From NCBI GenBank assembly GCA_029859505.1, contig JAOUCZ010000004.1, positions 1-45,659 of the forward strand: 45,659 nt of DNA. The letters run 5' to 3'. This document shows positions 8,350 to 18,102 of the stretch, piece after piece (positions within the stretch are counted from its first letter, which is position 1; every line of letters begins with the position of its first letter). This DNA comes from Lysobacterales bacterium (GTDB taxonomy: Bacteria; Pseudomonadota; Gammaproteobacteria; Xanthomonadales; SZUA-36). Below the pieces are notes generated by a model. The model had not been told where the DNA came from. It was given only the letters and a program-made list of their open reading frames with translations, and searched no databases. The position numbers and the translations under genes are program-made.

Positions 8350-9429
8350 ATGAACAGCACAACTGTACAGTCTCTATTGCTCTTAGCCTTGACCACGTCT
8401 CTTTGTTTTGCAGATGCCACTGTTCCTGTCGCCGATATCAAAAATAGCCGCGACAGCGAATTGGTCGGACGCCTGGACGGTTCATATATCATTTCTTACA
8501 GTCAGAGCGATTTTGATGAAGGCACTTTTCCTCTTTCCGAGCTAAAACCGGTAAAGGGAAAAAAGGACAGTAAAAACAATTACGTGTACGCACCAGATCA
8601 AGCAAAGACTGTAGAAGGAAAACGTACGCGAATTGTTTACCTCACTCGAGAGGGGGCGTCAACGCTGGAGGTGGTCAGGACGTATCAAAAAGAATTGCAG
8701 GATCAAGAAGTTGTCGAACTATACCAGTGTAAAGACGCAGAATGTGGTGGAAATAGCACGCGCAGTAGTGGTGGTGGCGGTGGCAAACAGAGCCTGGGCA
8801 TGTTTTTGTGGCCCTCGAGTAAAATCAAGGACGGGAATTTCTCCAACGGTTCCTGCGCACAGACCATGAGCATATCCGATCAAAGGTATTCATTGCTGTA
8901 TTTACCCGACAGCAGTGCCTATGTTTCTGTTCTGGCTTATCAGTTGACCGGGGGTTCATTTTGTGGCGCCATTCGTGGACGGACGGTTGCCATCTTAGAC
9001 ATCGTACAGGTCGAGGAGATGGAATCCACCATGGTTACCGTCGAATCGAAAGAGATGGCATCAGAGATATCAGGTACCGGTAAAATTGCGCTATACGGTA
9101 TTCATTTCGATTCAGACAAAGCGGACCTGAAATCCTCTTCCAAAGACACGCTTGATCAAATCAATATCCTGCTAACAGATAATCCGGATTTGAAACTACT
9201 AATCGTGGGTCACACGGACGGCATCGGATCCTACGAGTTTAATCTTGACCTCTCCCAGCGCCGGGCCGAGGCGGTCGTAAGAGCACTTAGCAACGATTAT
9301 GGCATCAACGATCAGCGCTTATTTGCGGTTGGGGTGTCATTCGCCAGTCCGGTCGCCTCGAATAAAAGCGAGGAAGGGCGCGCCGAAAACCGCAGGGTTG
9401 AATTGGTCGGACTGGAAACCAGCCAGTAA
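8350..9429 (+). CDS. OmpA-family lipid-envelope protein with DUF4892-like N-terminal region
   Basis: A signal peptide (SLLLLALTTSLCFADA) precedes an N-terminal domain of about 200 residues with DSELVGRLDGSYIISYSQ, resembling DUF4892. A polar Gly-rich linker (SSGGGGGKQS) and a second beta-rich segment follow. The C-terminal ~115 residues are an OmpA-like peptidoglycan-binding domain: IHFDSDKADL, VGHTDGIGSYEFNLDLSQRRAEAV and ENRRVEL. The protein would bind murein from the periplasmic or outer-membrane side. No obvious lipobox is present. The gene lies between two copies of the M23 3' end, so it may be an insertion into an ancestral M23 locus. The N-terminal family call is less certain than the OmpA call. 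Confidence 0.85.
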   Translation: MNSTTVQSLLLLALTTSLCFADATVPVADIKNSRDSELVGRLDGSYIISYSQSDFDEGTFPLSELKPVKGKKDSKNNYVYAPDQAKTVEGKRTRIVYLTREGASTLEVVRTYQKELQDQEVVELYQCKDAECGGNSTRSSGGGGGKQSLGMFLWPSSKIKDGNFSNGSCAQTMSISDQRYSLLYLPDSSAYVSVLAYQLTGGSFCGAIRGRTVAILDIVQVEEMESTMVTVESKEMASEISGTGKIALYGIHFDSDKADLKSSSKDTLDQINILLTDNPDLKLLIVGHTDGIGSYEFNLDLSQRRAEAVVRALSNDYGINDQRLFAVGVSFASPVASNKSEEGRAENRRVELVGLETSQ

Positions 9430-9490
9430 ACCGGCAAGCGAAAAACAAGGGTTGCCCTCCTTTGGATGGGATTTTCTGCATCACTACGAT

Positions 9491-9562
9491 GTAACACCCA
9501 CCGCCGGCACCATGACACCCTCCGACCGGATGATGATCAGTGGTGTACTACCGGTGAGATAG
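9491..9562 (+). pseudogene. Remnant copy of an M23-peptidase 3' end (direct repeat copy 2)
   Basis: This stretch reads [23 protein letters not shown] then a stop, closely matching the C terminus of the M23 protein upstream. It has no start codon or upstream domain of its own; the overlapping track ORF (9299-9562) runs out of frame through the OmpA gene. It is either the tail of a decayed tandem copy or a sequence carried with an inserted segment. Confidence 0.7.
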
Positions 9563-9576
9563 CACCGGTTGAAGAG

Positions 9577-10101
9577 TCATTCGTTACGCTTTTCAGGCAG
9601 CGCTGATTTCAAGTTACTGATTTCGTGATAAGACGCAACCTTTCGATCCAGTTTCTCTGTTTCCAGAAAAAGGGCGAATGACTCACTGTAGACATCCCGT
9701 CGATGCTCCCACCACGTTTTAAACCCCGGGCGCGAATAGTAGGTCAACATAAGACGTTTCCAGCCTGTCCAGACTTCCTCGTCAAGATAACCCTTTTGGT
9801 TTTGATAAAACATATTTTCAAAGTAATGAAAGCATTGGAAAAACAACTGCGAGATACGCGCTCTTTCGTCAGAGCTCAATTGATGGTAATCCTCCATCGC
9901 CTCAACAAACAGGTTGGAAAGCTCCGGGGTGCTGGCCATCGTATTATTTAAAGCACCAAAGTCAGATACGACCGCCTGGTAGGTTGAGGTTCTTTCTGCT
10001 TCGGTGTTTGTACGTATCTGAATGGCTAGATAAATTATCGAAATAATCACGGCAATAGAACCTATGATTTCACCGATATTTGCGACTTGATCCAGTGTCA
10101 T
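9577..10101 (-). CDS. Small single-pass membrane protein of unknown function
   Basis: The 174-residue product begins MTLDQVANIGEIIGSIAV and has one hydrophobic span (IIGSIAVIISIIYLAIQI) ending in basic and polar residues. A mostly helical soluble domain rich in aromatic residues follows (FFQCFHYFENMFYQ, WKRLMLTYYSRPGFKTWWEHRR). Proteins of this plan are common as hypothetical genes in marine bacteria, with no assigned role known to me. The track starts at 10161; I prefer the ATG at 10101, preceded by GGGA, because it places the anchor at the N terminus. It is transcribed against its neighbours, stands alone, and shares no obvious operon. Confidence 0.7.
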   Translation of the reverse strand: MTLDQVANIGEIIGSIAVIISIIYLAIQIRTNTEAERTSTYQAVVSDFGALNNTMASTPELSNLFVEAMEDYHQLSSDERARISQLFFQCFHYFENMFYQNQKGYLDEEVWTGWKRLMLTYYSRPGFKTWWEHRRDVYSESFALFLETEKLDRKVASYHEISNLKSALPEKRNE

Positions 10102-10247
10102 TGGTTTGTCCCTGTTTGATTCGACCCGAGTCACTATAGCCTCATCAGTATCATGTGTCACAATCGGCGGACGGCACGGCAGGTGATCAAATTCTGAACT
10201 ATACTTAAATAGAATCCATACCGATCAAATAATTGGGGGTCAGTACC

Positions 10248-10949
10248 ATGTCAATGAAATGGACTATTTTTGCATTAACCGTTTTGACGGTATTCAGTGT
10301 ATCGTCTTTTGCAGCAAAACCTGTGCGGGAGCCGGCCACAACGGCACCGGAAGTGTTCTCGGTCAAAGTTGATTATGTCAATGGTTTTATCATCGTTGAT
10401 GGTACTAATCTCGACCCTGCCTCCGCTTCCGCGACCATAGCAGGCGTTAACCTGACCGTTGACGGGAGTTCGACAGACACCGCTCTGCTGTTTCCCTTTT
10501 CCGTAGATGTTTCTGCCGTTGTTGATGAACTCGGCACCTATGTATTGATAGTCACTACAGATGGCGGAAGTTTTAGTGTTTCTACATTTATCCCCTTTGC
10601 GCTTGTAACTGCGCCACCCCCACCCCCGCCAGGCCCGGACTGCCCCTGTTCAACAGAATGGGATGAAAAGAGCACGACTGCCTCGCCCAACGGCTTTGCC
10701 GGTTTGACCCCTTATTGCGGCGAAGATTATGGAGATTTCATTACTGTTCAGTTTTACGACATACCCGAATCCAATTACTGGGTATTGTGGACCTCGTGGA
10801 ATGCCGCTGAAAGCACCGGCTTTTGTGAACTGTACATAGACGGGCCTTATCGCCCACTGACTACCCAGGCACAGTTTGATGCCTGCGCGGGCTATTTGAA
10901 TAACATTATCACAGTGTGGGGCAACCAGAATAATACCTGTTTCTACTAG
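10248..10949 (+). CDS. Secreted protein with IPT/TIG-like domain and Cys-rich C-terminal domain
   Basis: A signal peptide (MSMKWTIFALTVLTVFSVSSFAA) is followed by an immunoglobulin-like IPT/TIG repeat at about residues 38-115 (VDYVNGFIIVDGTNLDP, AGVNLTVDG, GTYVLIVTTDGG). A proline linker (APPPPPPGP) joins it to a C-terminal domain of about 100 residues. That domain has six cysteines and many aromatic residues (CPCSTEWDE, YCGEDYGDF, NYWVLWTSWN, CFY at the end). IPT/TIG domains mediate adhesion or carbohydrate contacts; I do not recognise the Cys-rich domain. The even cysteine number suggests disulfides in the periplasm or outside. The track starts at a TTG (10233); the ATG at 10248 follows a GGGGG ribosome site and is preferred. 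Confidence 0.8.
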   Translation: MSMKWTIFALTVLTVFSVSSFAAKPVREPATTAPEVFSVKVDYVNGFIIVDGTNLDPASASATIAGVNLTVDGSSTDTALLFPFSVDVSAVVDELGTYVLIVTTDGGSFSVSTFIPFALVTAPPPPPPGPDCPCSTEWDEKSTTASPNGFAGLTPYCGEDYGDFITVQFYDIPESNYWVLWTSWNAAESTGFCELYIDGPYRPLTTQAQFDACAGYLNNIITVWGNQNNTCFY

Positions 10950-11171
10950 GTCCGGCTCACTCAGCCACCATGCTCCGAATTGGCATAAAGAGCACAAGAG
11001 CAATCAAAACCAGCTAACTTTGGGTAGAGGGGAACCATGCCTTTTCGTTAAGCTTCAGATTAGAAATGTCAGGGTAGTTATTGATTTTAAAGGTAGTAAT
11101 CTTCATGATCATTTAATATACTCTGATTGCAACGTCTAAAACTGTATGGATACATCTGCGGAGACAGGGAA

Positions 11172-11387
11172 ATGTTGGCACTCGTTTTATTGTTTTTGGT
11201 AACGTTAGTAATTTCAATATCTGTTATCTGTTTATGGCGTTTGGTATCTAATAAACATATTTTAACGCATGGCTCGCTGGTTAAACCTGCAGGCAAAACA
11301 CGGATAAGACTCACGGCCCGGCAGGGCTACATATCGGCAACAAACCACAGTTCCAAGGTTAGCACCAAGACTCCCTGGGGTTGGTAG
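11172..11387 (+). CDS. Possible 71-residue membrane peptide in a gene-poor gap
   Basis: This is the only plausible ORF in the 575-base gap between the IPT protein and prfC. It starts ATG after GACAGGGAA, has one strong hydrophobic helix (LALVLLFLVTLVISISVICLW) and then a short basic polar tail. The helix-plus-basic-tail pattern is protein-like, but there is no homologue I can recognise, and a chance ORF is possible. The rest of the gap shows only a possible promoter just before prfC. Confidence 0.35.
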   Translation: MLALVLLFLVTLVISISVICLWRLVSNKHILTHGSLVKPAGKTRIRLTARQGYISATNHSSKVSTKTPWGW

Positions 11388-11483
11388 GATTCTTTAAAGC
11401 CCCGCTTCCACATTTCAGTTCGCCAACCGGTAGGGCCCGGATATTCGACATCATAATGATGTGTCACACTGGTGGGGCGACTC

Positions 11484-11492
11484 TGTTAAAAT
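11484..11492 (+). promoter_or_regulatory. Possible extended -10 promoter element before prfC
   Basis: TGTTAAAAT is a TGn plus TAAAAT extended -10 element located 32 bases before the prfC start. No good -35 sequence lies 16-18 bases upstream, as is tolerated for extended -10 promoters. Confidence 0.35.
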
Positions 11493-11524
11493 TCGCGTCT
11501 TGAATACCGGCCAGAATTCCACCC

Positions 11525-13123
11525 ATGTCAGAACTTCAACAACAAATCGCCCGTAGACGTACATTTGCGATCATTTCACATCCGGATGCGGGTAAGACCA
11601 CGCTGACCGAAAAACTGTTGTTGTTCGGCGGTGCCATCCAGATGGCCGGTGCGGTCAAGTCCAAGAGAGCGGCCCGCCATGCAACATCCGACTGGATGAA
11701 ACTGGAACAGGAACGTGGCATCTCGGTCACCAGTTCGGTGATGCAGTTCTGTTACAGGGATTACATTGTCAATTTACTGGATACACCGGGTCACGCGGAC
11801 TTTTCCGAAGACACCTATCGCACCCTGACTGCGGTGGATTCTGCCCTGATGGTGATCGATTGCGCCAAGGGCGTTGAGCAACGAACCATCAAGTTGATGG
11901 AAATCTGCCGTCTGCGCCAGACGCCGATATTTACCTTTATCAATAAACTTGACCGTGAGGGCCGCGAGCCAATTGAACTACTGGACGAGGTCGAGTCCGT
12001 TTTAGGTATACAGTGCGCGCCTATCACATGGCCGATCGGTATGGGCAAGCGCCTCAAGGGTGTCTACCACCTGCTCGATGATGCCGTACATCTATATGAG
12101 TCGGGCAAAAACTATGTCACCCAGCAGGCTGAAGTCATCCAGGGCATCGACAACCCCTTACTCGATGAACGCCTGGGTCAATACGACAGCCAGGAGTTAC
12201 GCGACGAAATAGAACTGGTCCAGGGCGCCAGCCATGAGTTTGATCCACAGGCGTACCTCGACGGCCATCAGACACCGGTCTTTTTTGGTTCTGCCATCAA
12301 TAATTTCGGTGTAACTCCGCTGCTCGAATCATTCGTTGAGCACGCACCTCCACCCGAATTCCGGGCAACCACCGGCCGTGACGTGCTAAGCGATGAACCC
12401 ACCCTGACCGGTTTTGTTTTCAAGATACAAGCCAATATGGATCCGGCCCACCGTGACCGCATCGCTTTTATGCGTATCTGTTCAGGCCGTTTCGCGCAGG
12501 GCATGAAAGTAAGGCACGTCCGGCTCAAAAAAGACATCAAGATTCCGAATGCGCTGACGTTCATGGCACAGGACCGGGGTCATGTTGAGGAGGCCTGGCC
12601 GGGTGACATCATTGGCATCCACAATCATGGCACCATCGCCATCGGCGACAGTTTTACCGAAGGTGAAAAGCTTCAGTTTACCGGTATCCCCAACTTTGCT
12701 CCCGAGCTATTCCGGCGCGCACAACTGCGTGACCCGCTCAAGCTCAAGGCCCTGCAGAAAGGCTTGCTGCAGTTATCCGAAGAAGGGGCAACCCAGTTTT
12801 TCAGACCATTGCTGGGCAACGAACTGGTCCTCGGCGCAGTGGGTGTGCTGCAATTTGACGTGGTTGCCTATCGGCTGAAAAGCGAATATAACGTAGACTC
12901 TGTGTTTGAGAACGTTAACGTGCAAACCGCGCGCTGGGTCAGTTGTGATGACGAAAAGATGCTGAAGGAATTTACAGACCAGTTAATGAGTAACCTGGCC
13001 CGTGATGCTGCGGATCAGCTGGTCTACCTGGCACCAACCCGGGTCAATCTGCAATTAACCGAAGAGCGCTGGCCGGATATCAGGTTTTCCGCAACCCGCG
13101 AAACCCTATTGTTCGCAGAATGA
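11525..13123 (+). CDS. prfC: Peptide chain release factor 3 (RF3)
   Basis: RF3 is a translational GTPase that recycles RF1 and RF2 from the ribosome after peptide release. The 532-residue length is standard. The G domain is complete: [10 protein letters not shown] (P-loop), [16 protein letters not shown] (switch II) and NKLDREGR (guanine specificity). Domains II and III follow, with the family sequence [15 protein letters not shown] and the C-terminal [17 protein letters not shown]. The ATG at 11525 aligns with the family start [23 protein letters not shown]-. The MATE gene begins 4 bases after its stop. Confidence 0.97.
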   Translation: MSELQQQIARRRTFAIISHPDAGKTTLTEKLLLFGGAIQMAGAVKSKRAARHATSDWMKLEQERGISVTSSVMQFCYRDYIVNLLDTPGHADFSEDTYRTLTAVDSALMVIDCAKGVEQRTIKLMEICRLRQTPIFTFINKLDREGREPIELLDEVESVLGIQCAPITWPIGMGKRLKGVYHLLDDAVHLYESGKNYVTQQAEVIQGIDNPLLDERLGQYDSQELRDEIELVQGASHEFDPQAYLDGHQTPVFFGSAINNFGVTPLLESFVEHAPPPEFRATTGRDVLSDEPTLTGFVFKIQANMDPAHRDRIAFMRICSGRFAQGMKVRHVRLKKDIKIPNALTFMAQDRGHVEEAWPGDIIGIHNHGTIAIGDSFTEGEKLQFTGIPNFAPELFRRAQLRDPLKLKALQKGLLQLSEEGATQFFRPLLGNELVLGAVGVLQFDVVAYRLKSEYNVDSVFENVNVQTARWVSCDDEKMLKEFTDQLMSNLARDAADQLVYLAPTRVNLQLTEERWPDIRFSATRETLLFAE

Positions 13124-13127
13124 GCAC

Positions 13128-14486
13128 TTGAGCACCGCTTCAAACCGAATTCGAGACCTGTTCCCCGACAAGGGAAGACGCAGCCTAATTTGGGGCATTG
13201 CCTTGCCGATCATGGGCGGCATGATGTCGCAAAACATTTTAAACCTGGTGGATATTGGCATGGTCGGCCACCTCGGTGATGCAGCACTGGCAGCCACCGG
13301 TATCGGCAGCTTTACCAATTACCTGGCCATTTCCTTCATTATCGGCTTATCAGCAGGTGTCCAGGCCCTGGCGGCACGGCGACTGGGAGAAGACCGGCTT
13401 GACGAAACCGCTGTACCACTGAATGGCGGACTGTTCCTGGCACTGATAATCGGTTTGCCGCTGTGCGCTGTTTTGTACCTGGCCATACCTGCTACCTATT
13501 CTTTCCTGAGTAACGACCCCGAGGTTATTGAGCAGGGCGTCCCCTATTTGCAGGTCAGAATTCTCAGCATGGTCGCGGTGGGTATGAATTTTTCTTTCCG
13601 CGGTTACTGGAGCGCCATCCACATGACCGGCGTGTACCTGCGGACACTGCTGATAATGCACGCCTGTAATATTTTTCTAAACTGGGTACTGATATTCGGT
13701 AACCTCGGTGCACCGGAAATGGGTGTGTTCGGTGCAGGGCTTGCGACCACCATATCGTTGTATATCGGCACTGGCCTGTATTTCTTTTTTGCCTACCGGC
13801 ACGCACGTGACAAGGGTTTCCTGAATCGTGTTCCCACCCGCAGCACCCTGTGGCAACAGCTCAGGCTTTCTCTGCCCGCGAGTCTTCAGCAGGTATTTTT
13901 CTCAGCCGGCCTGGTGACGCTGATGTGGATTGTCAGCCAGATTGGCACAGCTGAAGTCGCCGCGGTGAACGTGCTAATGACTTTTCATATCACGGCCATC
14001 CTGCCTGCCTTCGGACTCGCACTTGCGGCGACCACGCTAGTGGGCAATGCGCTTGGAAGAGGTGACATAGAAGATGCCGTCTTGTGGGGCTGGAATGCGG
14101 CCGCCATCAGCCTGGTTTATGGCATTCTTATCAGTCTGCTGCTGATCCCGTTTGCCGACCCCTTACTCGGTCTGTTTCTCACCAACCCCGAAACCCGTCA
14201 ACTGGCCTATTGGCCGATGATACTCTGGGCCCTGGTGATCGGTTTCGATACCACCGGCATGGTCTTGATGAACGCTTTGATTGGGGCTGGTGACACCCGC
14301 CGCAGCATGTGGATCAGCGTTATTGCCCAGTGGGTATTTTTCCTGCCGTTAGCATTTGTCGCCGGACCGGTACTGGGTTTTGGTCTACTGGGGATATGGC
14401 TCGTGAACAGTGCCTACCGGACCGGTCAGGCGGTGGTATGTATACAAAGCTGGGCCGCAAGACGTTGGGTCGGAATCAAGCTTTAG
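13128..14486 (+). CDS. MATE-family multidrug/cation antiporter
   Basis: The 452-residue protein has about twelve hydrophobic spans in two similar halves and the MATE N-terminal pattern (LPIMGGMMSQNILNLVDIGMVGHLGDAALAA), placing it in the MOP superfamily. It would export toxic cations or drugs against Na+ or H+ across the inner membrane. Substrate cannot be read from sequence. The only upstream in-frame start is a TTG 4 bases past the prfC stop, with no clear ribosome site; coupling to prfC translation may help. Starting at the next ATG (MGGMM) would remove part of the first helix, so I keep the TTG. Confidence 0.9.
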   Translation: MSTASNRIRDLFPDKGRRSLIWGIALPIMGGMMSQNILNLVDIGMVGHLGDAALAATGIGSFTNYLAISFIIGLSAGVQALAARRLGEDRLDETAVPLNGGLFLALIIGLPLCAVLYLAIPATYSFLSNDPEVIEQGVPYLQVRILSMVAVGMNFSFRGYWSAIHMTGVYLRTLLIMHACNIFLNWVLIFGNLGAPEMGVFGAGLATTISLYIGTGLYFFFAYRHARDKGFLNRVPTRSTLWQQLRLSLPASLQQVFFSAGLVTLMWIVSQIGTAEVAAVNVLMTFHITAILPAFGLALAATTLVGNALGRGDIEDAVLWGWNAAAISLVYGILISLLLIPFADPLLGLFLTNPETRQLAYWPMILWALVIGFDTTGMVLMNALIGAGDTRRSMWISVIAQWVFFLPLAFVAGPVLGFGLLGIWLVNSAYRTGQAVVCIQSWAARRWVGIKL

Positions 14487-14570
14487 TTTGCCAGCCACCA
14501 AGAAAGCCGATACATTGCGCCCTTAAGAAAAAAATAATCAAACCCACCTTAAGATTTATTGGAGCATCGA

Positions 14571-15845
14571 ATGATTAGCAGCATTGCCTTTGGTTTATTC
14601 GGATTGGCTGTATTAATCTCGGTTGCCTTTTCATTTTCCCGGCACAAGAAATCCATTGACTGGAAACAGGTTGCGGCCGGTATTGGTTTGCAAGTCGTTT
14701 TTGCGATCATTGTCATCATGGTACCAGGCGGGCGTGAATTCTTTGATGCCATCAGCCGGGTATTTGTGAAGGTCATCGACTTCGCAATGGTCGGTGGAGA
14801 GTTCATATTCGGCGACATGACCAGCTACGAAAAATTCGGGTTCATTTTTGCCTTCCAGGTGCTACCCACCATTATCTTTTTTGCTTCCCTGATGAGTGTG
14901 CTCTATCACATCGGTTTGATGCAGAAAATTGTGCAGGGCATGGCCTGGGTCATGCAGAAGTTTTTACGTGTCAGCGGTTCTGAGTCACTGTCGGTCGCGG
15001 CCAATGTATTTATCGGTCAAACCGAGGCACCGCTGGTGGTCCGGCCGTATATTGCCAAGATGACCGAGTCAGAGCTATTCACGATGATGGTTGGTGGTAT
15101 GGCCACCATTGCCGGCGCTGTACTGGCTGCCTATATCGCCATGCTCGGTGGCGCGGATGAGGCGCAAAGATTGTTCTACGCCAGGCATTTGCTGGCCGCC
15201 AGCGTAATGGCAGCCCCGGCGACTATCGTGATTGCCAAACTGCTGAGACCGGAAACCGAGGAATCCCTGACCAAGGGTACGGTGCACCTGGAAATTGAGA
15301 AGACCGCAACCAATGTCATCGAGGCAGCGGCAAATGGCGCGGCAGATGGTGTCAGGCTTTCATTGAATGTTGCCGGTATGTTACTGGCGTTTGTTGCCCT
15401 CATCACCATGATCAACTACCCATTGGCATGGATTGGTGAAATTACAGGTATTTCAATCTTGACCGGACAGGAACTGAGCATGTCATTGATCCTGGGTTAT
15501 CTGCTGTCACCACTGGCCTGGATCATCGGCGTTCCATGGAGCGAAGCAACCATCGTTGGTGGCTTGATCGGTGAAAAAATTGTCCTCAATGAGTTTGTTG
15601 CCTACCTGCACCTGGGCCAGATCAAGGATACTCTCTCAGAACATTCCGTATTGATTTCGACCTACGCCCTGTGCGGCTTCGCCAACTTCTCATCCATCGC
15701 CATACAACTCGGTGGTATTGGCGGCCTGGCACCCAACCGCCGTTCGGATATCGCACGCCTGGGTTTACGCGCAGTACTGGGTGGAACACTCGCCACCATG
15801 ATGACAGCCACCATTGCAGGAGTTCTTACCCAACTGGCAGCTTAG
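14571..15845 (+). CDS. Concentrative nucleoside transporter (CNT/NupC family)
   Basis: The 424-residue protein matches the CNT family, which imports nucleosides with H+ or Na+. Visible are a three-helix N-terminal part, GGEFIFGDM, the substrate-site sequence [44 protein letters not shown] in the second half, and [15 protein letters not shown] near the end. The track starts at a TTG; the ATG at 14571 follows GGAG by six bases and is clearly better. It lies 84 bases after the MATE gene and just before the LplT-PlsC fusion, with no evident pathway link. Confidence 0.93.
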   Translation: MISSIAFGLFGLAVLISVAFSFSRHKKSIDWKQVAAGIGLQVVFAIIVIMVPGGREFFDAISRVFVKVIDFAMVGGEFIFGDMTSYEKFGFIFAFQVLPTIIFFASLMSVLYHIGLMQKIVQGMAWVMQKFLRVSGSESLSVAANVFIGQTEAPLVVRPYIAKMTESELFTMMVGGMATIAGAVLAAYIAMLGGADEAQRLFYARHLLAASVMAAPATIVIAKLLRPETEESLTKGTVHLEIEKTATNVIEAAANGAADGVRLSLNVAGMLLAFVALITMINYPLAWIGEITGISILTGQELSMSLILGYLLSPLAWIIGVPWSEATIVGGLIGEKIVLNEFVAYLHLGQIKDTLSEHSVLISTYALCGFANFSSIAIQLGGIGGLAPNRRSDIARLGLRAVLGGTLATMMTATIAGVLTQLAA

Positions 15846-15863
15846 GAGCCTGTTGGATTTAAC

Positions 15864-17744
15864 ATGTCGAATCACTCACAATTTGACCTGCTAAAGGAAC
15901 GGCGTTTCATGCCGTTCTTTATTACCGGTGCGCTTGGTGCCTTTAACGACAATGTGTTCAAGAATGGGCTGGCTGCAATGCTGGTTTTCAGCAGCGCCCA
16001 GTTGGCCGGCCTGAATACCAACCAGATCGTCAACCTCAGCGCGATGGTCTTCATACTGCCGTTTTTCCTGTTTTCGGCAGTATTCGGTCAAATCGCGGAC
16101 AAATACGAAAAATCGATACAGATCAGACGTATCAAGCTGTTTGAAGTATTTATCATGCTGGCTGCCACACTCGGTTTCTGGCTCAATAGCTTGCCCCTGT
16201 TACTGATTGTCCTGTTCATGCTGGGCTTTCAGTCCACCATGTTTGGCCCGATCAAGTACGGCATCATTCCCCAGGTTCTGAAAACCCGTGAGCTGATCGG
16301 TGGTAACGCACTGGTCGAGATGGGGACTTTTGTCGCAATTCTCGCTGGCACCATTGCCGGCCCCCTGTTGATGGCAATCGATGCAGAGTGGCCCGTCTGG
16401 GTGAGTGGTACGGGCCTGGTGATCGCTATCGCCGGCTACTGGGTAAGTCGCGGTATTCCCGAGGCGCCACCGGTTGCCCCGGACCTGAAGGTCAACTGGA
16501 ACTTCGTCACCGAAACGATCAGGAATATTGGCTTCATCGGGGAGAATCGTGTTGTTCTCAACAGTGTGCTGGGTATTTCCTGGTTCTGGTTTTTTGGTGC
16601 AACATTCCTCGTCCAGATCCCCAGTTATTCAGAAAATGTTTTGGGTGGCGATGCTGCTCTCATGTCCACTTTGCTGGCCATGTTCATCATCGGTATCAGC
16701 AGCGGTTCGCTGTTGTGTGAACGTCTTTCCGGCGGACAGGTTGAAATAGGACTGGTGCCGCTCGGTGCAATAGGACTGACTGTTTTTGGCATTGATATGT
16801 ACTTTGCCAGTCCCTCCACACTCATGCTTTATGTGGGCCTGGGAGATTTTTTTGCGGTGGCGGCCAATTGGCGAATCGTGTTTGACCTGTTGATGATCGG
16901 TATATTCAGCGGCTTTTACATCGTACCCCTGTACGCTTTGGTTCAAGAGCGCACCACGCCAAGCCATCGTTCCCGGGTAATTGCCGGCAACAACATCCTC
17001 AATTCCCTGTTCATGGTAGTTTCCGCGATTATCGCCATGTTATTGCTAGGTAGCGCCGGTTTTACCATCCCTCAATTATTCTTGTTTACGGCCCTCCTTA
17101 ACATGGTTGTGGCCATCTATATTTTCAGTCTTGTACCCGAATTCCTGATGCGCTTCCTGGTCTGGATACTGATTCACACGATTTACCGTGTAGAGGTCAA
17201 AGGGATGGAAAACATACCGGATAGCGGACCGGTCATCGTTGCAGCCAACCATGTCAGTTTTGTTGACCCCTTAATCGTCGGCGGTGTCATCAGGCGCCCG
17301 GTACGTTTTGTCATGTACCACAAAATCTATAACACGCCGATAATGAAGTACGTTTTCAAAGCCGGTAAAGCCATACCCATTGCATCCCATGCTGAAAGCC
17401 CGGAAATACTCGCAAAGGCCTATGAAAGCATGCATGAAGTGCTGGGTGATGGTGACGTACTCGGCATTTTCCCGGAAGGCGGTATCACCTCGACTGGTGA
17501 CATCATGACCTTCAAAAAAGGGGTTGAGAAAACTGTGGGTGAGCAACCGGTTGACGTAGTGCCAATGGCACTTTGTAATCTGTGGGGTTCCTTGTTCAGT
17601 CGCCGCGACCCTCTACACAAAAGAAGGCCTTATAAATTCCGGGCATTGATTGAATTGCGTATTGGGCCACCCATTCCACCTGAAGAACTGACAGCTGAAC
17701 GCCTGGAAAACGAGGTTCGCGAACTCAGGGGTGAAGATCGTTAG
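15864..17744 (+). CDS. LplT-like lysophospholipid transporter fused to PlsC-type acyltransferase
   Basis: Residues 1-420 are a 12-helix MFS domain like LplT (MPFFITGALGAFNDNVFKNGL; FGPIKYGIIPQ), which in E. coli flips lysophospholipids inward. From about residue 435 a PlsC-type acyltransferase follows, with NHVSFVDP (HX4D catalytic motif, His near 460), the acceptor motif FPEGGITSTG near 535 and VPMAL. In E. coli LplT and Aas are separate, and Aas is PlsC plus an acyl-ACP synthetase. Here that AMP-ligase domain is missing and the chain ends cleanly. The expected job is transport and re-acylation of lysophospholipids with acyl-ACP or acyl-CoA made elsewhere. It ends 2 bases before a convergent gene. 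Confidence 0.9.
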   Translation: MSNHSQFDLLKERRFMPFFITGALGAFNDNVFKNGLAAMLVFSSAQLAGLNTNQIVNLSAMVFILPFFLFSAVFGQIADKYEKSIQIRRIKLFEVFIMLAATLGFWLNSLPLLLIVLFMLGFQSTMFGPIKYGIIPQVLKTRELIGGNALVEMGTFVAILAGTIAGPLLMAIDAEWPVWVSGTGLVIAIAGYWVSRGIPEAPPVAPDLKVNWNFVTETIRNIGFIGENRVVLNSVLGISWFWFFGATFLVQIPSYSENVLGGDAALMSTLLAMFIIGISSGSLLCERLSGGQVEIGLVPLGAIGLTVFGIDMYFASPSTLMLYVGLGDFFAVAANWRIVFDLLMIGIFSGFYIVPLYALVQERTTPSHRSRVIAGNNILNSLFMVVSAIIAMLLLGSAGFTIPQLFLFTALLNMVVAIYIFSLVPEFLMRFLVWILIHTIYRVEVKGMENIPDSGPVIVAANHVSFVDPLIVGGVIRRPVRFVMYHKIYNTPIMKYVFKAGKAIPIASHAESPEILAKAYESMHEVLGDGDVLGIFPEGGITSTGDIMTFKKGVEKTVGEQPVDVVPMALCNLWGSLFSRRDPLHKRRPYKFRALIELRIGPPIPPEELTAERLENEVRELRGEDR

Positions 17745-17746
17745 CC

Positions 17747-18067
17747 TTACGGCCTTGGAGATGAACATTTCCAGCAATGGGTAAAGGCCGGTTCCTGTGG
17801 TGTGCCGCACTTCGGACAGTCCCAGGCCTGCATGGGTTCACTGTTTTGCTGATCATGCAATTCCCCGATTAACTCTTTCGCACGAGGGGCATCACTTTCG
17901 TTCAGCACCCATAATTGCGGAACCACTTCTACGAATGGTAATTCACCCGCACCTGACGTACCGAACTGATTTTTCAAAAAGGTGTCGATACCATTGGATT
18001 CAAGCACTGACTGGTAATGACCCACCAGCATAATATCGAAATCTTCAAAAACCTTGATCATATCCAT
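17747..18067 (-). CDS. DUF2007-type putative signal-transducing protein with C-terminal zinc ribbon
   Basis: The 106-residue protein begins with a small alpha/beta domain typical of DUF2007 ([35 protein letters not shown]). It ends with a four-cysteine ribbon, CPKCGT and CWKC, that should bind one zinc. The family is annotated as putative signal transduction, and I know of no defined reaction. Two ATGs (18067 and 18061) are possible. It is convergent with the LplT-PlsC gene and divergent from msrB, 35 bases away. Confidence 0.82.
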   Translation of the reverse strand: MDMIKVFEDFDIMLVGHYQSVLESNGIDTFLKNQFGTSGAGELPFVEVVPQLWVLNESDAPRAKELIGELHDQQNSEPMQAWDCPKCGTPQEPAFTHCWKCSSPRP

Positions 18068-18102
18068 ACATCCTGAATCTGAATCCCGAAAGATACACTA
18101 CA

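Noticed and set aside
9299-9562. Track ORF of 87 residues running from the OmpA gene into the M23-like tail
   Set aside because: Its first half is an out-of-frame shadow of the OmpA domain. Only the last ~24 codons have homology, to the M23 C terminus, and they are annotated as a remnant.
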